Below, piece after piece: positions 5,265 through 7,642 of a stretch of 7,642 nucleotides of DNA. A program made the position numbers and the translations under genes. The notes below the pieces were generated by a model. The model made no database searches. It was not told the DNA's origin and saw nothing but the letters and a program-made list of their open reading frames with translations. Position 1 is the first letter of the stretch. Each line of letters opens with the position of its first letter. Source of the DNA: an uncultured beta proteobacterium (GTDB lineage: Bacteria; Pseudomonadota; Gammaproteobacteria; Burkholderiales; Burkholderiaceae_C); NCBI GenBank assembly GCA_903870955.1, contig CAIQEX010000410.1, forward strand, positions 1-7,642. Direction: 5' to 3'.

Positions 5265-5978
5265 ACCCAGCAACTTGTCCAGCAGCTCGGGCTGTGCCAA
5301 CAGGTTATCGGCCGTGTCGCTGTGCACCACGGTGCCACGGTCGAGCACCGCGGCGGTGTCGGAAATCGCCAGAATGGCTTGGGGATGCTGCTCCACGATG
5401 ATGGCGGCCAAGCCTTCACTCTGGGTGATGCGGCGGATGGCGCGCAACAACTCCTGCACGATGATCGGCGCCAAACCTTCCAGCGGTTCGTCCAGCAACA
5501 GGATGCTGGGGTTGAGCACCAACGCGCGTCCCACGGCCAGCATCTGCTGTTCACCACCGCTGAGTTGCGTGCCGAGGTTGTTCTTGCGCTCGGCCAGGCG
5601 CGGGAACATTTCGTAAACCCGTGCCGGTGTCCACTGCGGGTTCTTGCTGCCGCTGCGCGACGGGCGCGCCACGGCGGTCAGGTTCTCATCGACGGTGAGC
5701 GACTTGAAGATGTTGCGTTCCTGCGGCACCCAGCCAATGCCAGCCGCAGCGCGTTCATGCGCGGGGAGTTTGTGCAGGGCCACGCCACCCAAGGTGATGC
5801 TGCCACCGTGCTGGCGCGTGGCACCCGCAATGGTGTTGATCAGCGTCGTCTTGCCCGTGCCGTTGCGGCCCAGAAGGGCCAGGGTCTGGCCTTCGGCGAT
5901 GGACACATTGATGCCGGTCAGCACCACTGCTTCGCCGTAACCGGCACTCAAATTTTCTATGCGCAGCAGATCAGCCAT
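5253..5978 (-). CDS. livF: Branched-chain-amino-acid-type ABC transporter ATPase LivF
   Basis: A 241-residue ATP-binding subunit of a HAAT-family ABC importer, one of the two ATPases that power uptake through LivH/LivM. It shows the Walker A motif GRNGTGKT (37-44), Q-loop VPQERNIF (84-91), ABC signature LSGGEQQ (139-145), Walker B ILLLDEPLEGLAP (159-171) and H-loop His198 in IIVEQHP. SAGYGEAVVL near the start, EGLAP after Walker B and the length are typical of LivF rather than LivG. The ATG at 5978 overlaps the end of livG by 8 bp and has GAAGGAG nine bases upstream. It is the last gene of the visible liv operon and converges on hicB. The substrate cannot be read from the ATPase; the adjacent protocatechuate pathway makes an aromatic acid plausible. 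Confidence 0.93.
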   Translation of the reverse strand: MADLLRIENLSAGYGEAVVLTGINVSIAEGQTLALLGRNGTGKTTLINTIAGATRQHGGSITLGGVALHKLPAHERAAAGIGWVPQERNIFKSLTVDENLTAVARPSRSGSKNPQWTPARVYEMFPRLAERKNNLGTQLSGGEQQMLAVGRALVLNPSILLLDEPLEGLAPIIVQELLRAIRRITQSEGLAAIIVEQHPQAILAISDTAAVLDRGTVVHSDTADNLLAQPELLDKLLGVAR

Positions 5979-6753
5979 GGTGCTGTGCTCCTTCGCCGTG
6001 GCCCAGATACACCTCTTTGACTTGAGGGTCAGAGGCGATTTCGTCCGGCGTGCCTTCGGTCAGCACCGTGCCGTTGACCAGCACCGTCATGCGGTTGGCA
6101 AAGCTGAAGACCAGGTCCATGTCGTGTTCGATCAAAAGAATGGAGACATCAGCGGGTAGCGCCGCCACGGTTTGCAGCAGTTCTTCGCGCTCACCGGCCG
6201 GCACACCGGCAACCGGCTCGTCCAACAACAGCACGCGCGGCTCACAGGCCAGGGCAATGGCAATCTCCAACAGGCGACGTTTGCCATAGGCCATCACGTT
6301 GGTGGTCTGGTGCATCACGCTGGTCAGATGGAACTGTTCCAGCAGTTCATCGCAGCGGCGATTCACCGCCGCATCGGCACCCAACGCCTGCCACCATTTG
6401 CCACCCAGACCGCGCTGCTGCGACACCACCAGCGCCAGCGTTTCACGCGGCGTCATGCTGTCAAACAATTGGTTGATCTGGAAGGTGCGGACCATGCCGC
6501 GTCGCACCCGCAGATGCGGCGGCAGGTTGCTGATGTCCTGCCCTTCGAGCGTGATCCGTCCTTCTGTGGGCGCCAGCACGCCAGTCAGCAAATTGATCAG
6601 CGTGGTCTTGCCGGCACCGTTCGGGCCGATCAGCGCATGGCGTGCGCCGTGGTGCAAATTGAGCGTCACGTTGTTGGTGGCAGTAATGCCGCCAAAGCGC
6701 TTGATCAGCCCCTGCGCGCTGAGCACCACCGGGTTTTGTGTCGGGTCGATCAT
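5971..6753 (-). CDS. livG: Branched-chain-amino-acid-type ABC transporter ATPase LivG
   Basis: A 260-residue ATPase partner of LivF. The sequence has LIKRFGGITATNNVTL (16-31), Walker A GPNGAGKT (43-50), Q-loop RTFQINQLF (89-97), a signature in the LivG-type form MAYGKRRLLEIA (154-165), Walker B VLLLDEPVAGVPAGE (174-188) and H-loop IEHDMDLVF with His210. The AYG form of the signature is normal for LivG. The ATG at 6753 (protein MIDPTQNPVV) is chosen because it overlaps the livM stop by ATGA, has GGAGGG six to seven bases upstream, and starts the conserved domain; a longer reading upstream is livM sequence in another frame. Operon member with livM and livF, probably translationally coupled to both. 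Confidence 0.93.
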   Translation of the reverse strand: MIDPTQNPVVLSAQGLIKRFGGITATNNVTLNLHHGARHALIGPNGAGKTTLINLLTGVLAPTEGRITLEGQDISNLPPHLRVRRGMVRTFQINQLFDSMTPRETLALVVSQQRGLGGKWWQALGADAAVNRRCDELLEQFHLTSVMHQTTNVMAYGKRRLLEIAIALACEPRVLLLDEPVAGVPAGEREELLQTVAALPADVSILLIEHDMDLVFSFANRMTVLVNGTVLTEGTPDEIASDPQVKEVYLGHGEGAQHHG

Positions 6754-7642
6754 GGCCGCCCTCCACGCCCGAACCAGGTCCAGGGGCGCAACAGGCGCTC
6801 GCGCCCGACCAGCACCAAGACCACCAGGAACAAACCAATCCAGAACGTCCAGTACTGCGGCGTGATGGACGAGATGAAGTTTTGCAGCAGGGTAAAGACC
6901 AGCGCCCCGGCGACACCGCCATAGAGCCAACCCGTGCCACCGACCACCAGCACCAGCATCACGTCAGCCGAGCGGTGAAACTCAAACACATCCAGCGAGG
7001 CAAAACCGCTGGTCTGCGCCAGCAGGGCACCGGCTGCCCCAGCCATGCCGGCGGCAATGGTGTAGACCACGGCAATGCGCTGGGTCACCGGAATACCAAT
7101 CGCCATGGCGCGCAACCGGTTGTCGCGAATCGCCTTGAGCGTGGCGCCAAACGGCGAGTTCACCAGATGCCGCGCCAACACAAACAGGACGAACAAAATG
7201 CAGAGTGAATAGGTCGCCGACGTCTGCCCGTACAGATCAAACTCAAAGCGGCCCAACAACGGCCCCATGACCACGCCTTGCAGTCCGTCGGCACCACCGG
7301 TCAACCAGTCCAGTTTGTTGGCGAGTTCGGCGAGGATCAGACCCACGCCCAGCGTCACCATCAGGCGCGTCAGATCGCTGCCCCGGATGATGGTCATGCT
7401 GCACACGGCCCCCAACAGCGTGGCGACGCCCATAGCCACCGCCAACCCGACCAATGGATCGGGCATCACCAATTTGGCAAACAGCGCCGCCACGTAGGCA
7501 CCCATGCCAAAAAATGCGGCGTGACCCAAGGACACGATGCCCGTGAATCCCAGAATCAAATCGAGCGAAACGGCAAACAAAGCAACGATGGCAATCTCAT
7601 TGATGAGCAGTGCGCGCGACTGCAGCGCCAAGGGCGAGGCCA
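6750..7642 (-). CDS. livM: Branched-chain-amino-acid-type ABC transporter permease LivM, 5' end missing
   Basis: The frame is open to the right window edge and gives 296 residues of the inner-membrane permease LivM, which pairs with LivH to form the channel. Several hydrophobic membrane segments are visible. The family hallmark LDLILGFTGIVSLGHAAFFG, the cytoplasmic coupling loop NSPFGATLKAIRDNRLRAMAIG that contacts the ATPases, and VVGGTGWLYGGVAGA near the C-terminus are all present. The N-terminal start lies outside: the TTG at 7631 is in frame, but the frame continues upstream and LivM proteins normally have another hydrophobic stretch there. I estimate about 20-30 residues are missing. The C-terminus is Arg-rich (GRERLLRPWTWFGRGGRP). 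It overlaps livG by 4 bp; livH and the binding-protein gene are expected to the right. Confidence 0.92.
   Translation of the reverse strand, partial: ASPLALQSRALLINEIAIVALFAVSLDLILGFTGIVSLGHAAFFGMGAYVAALFAKLVMPDPLVGLAVAMGVATLLGAVCSMTIIRGSDLTRLMVTLGVGLILAELANKLDWLTGGADGLQGVVMGPLLGRFEFDLYGQTSATYSLCILFVLFVLARHLVNSPFGATLKAIRDNRLRAMAIGIPVTQRIAVVYTIAAGMAGAAGALLAQTSGFASLDVFEFHRSADVMLVLVVGGTGWLYGGVAGALVFTLLQNFISSITPQYWTFWIGLFLVVLVLVGRERLLRPWTWFGRGGRP

Noticed and set aside
6754..6930. A 59-codon N-terminal extension of LivG.
   Set aside because: It overlaps livM coding sequence in another frame. The ATG at 6753 has a good ribosome binding site and the usual ATGA overlap.

Overview
The window carries part of a catabolic locus for the protocatechuate 4,5-cleavage (meta-cleavage) pathway, next to a branched-chain-amino-acid-type ABC transporter, with a small toxin-antitoxin module between them. 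The GC-rich genes, the order of the pathway genes and the protein sequences point to a betaproteobacterium of order Burkholderiales, most likely family Comamonadaceae. This placement rests on recognising the proteins, not on a database search.

Region 1 (1-3535, all minus strand, transcribed right to left) is a tight operon. It begins with a cytosolic ModA-like solute-binding protein, followed by 4-oxalomesaconate hydratase (pmdE/ligJ), 4-carboxy-4-hydroxy-2-oxoadipate aldolase (pmdF/ligK), 2-pyrone-4,6-dicarboxylate hydrolase (pmdD/ligI) and the first 16 codons of protocatechuate 4,5-dioxygenase alpha subunit (pmdA/ligA), cut off by the left edge. The order E-F-D-A matches the Comamonas pmd operon. 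PmdAB opens the ring, a dehydrogenase (PmdC, not in view) gives 2-pyrone-4,6-dicarboxylate, PmdD hydrolyses it to oxalomesaconate, PmdE hydrates that, and PmdF splits the product to pyruvate and oxaloacetate. Most junctions are very short. The exception is the pmdF-pmdD gap, which holds a perfect 28-bp palindrome.

Region 2 (3536-4557) is a 101-bp divergent promoter region followed by a plus-strand LysR-type regulator, the probable controller of the operon.

Region 3 (4558-5252) is a plus-strand hicA-hicB toxin-antitoxin pair. Two identical TGATATCA palindromes lie just upstream, and a nested inverted repeat lies downstream.

Region 4 (5253-7642, minus strand) is livM-livG-livF, with overlapping genes. 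livM is cut at its 5' end by the right edge. The binding protein and LivH are not in view. The neighbourhood suggests uptake of an aromatic acid or related compound, but the sequence does not prove the substrate.

Most of the window is well-understood biology. The points most worth following are the signal-peptide-less binding protein at the head of the operon, the palindrome inside the operon, and the hicAB module with its twin operator. No stretch over 300 bases lacks a gene.
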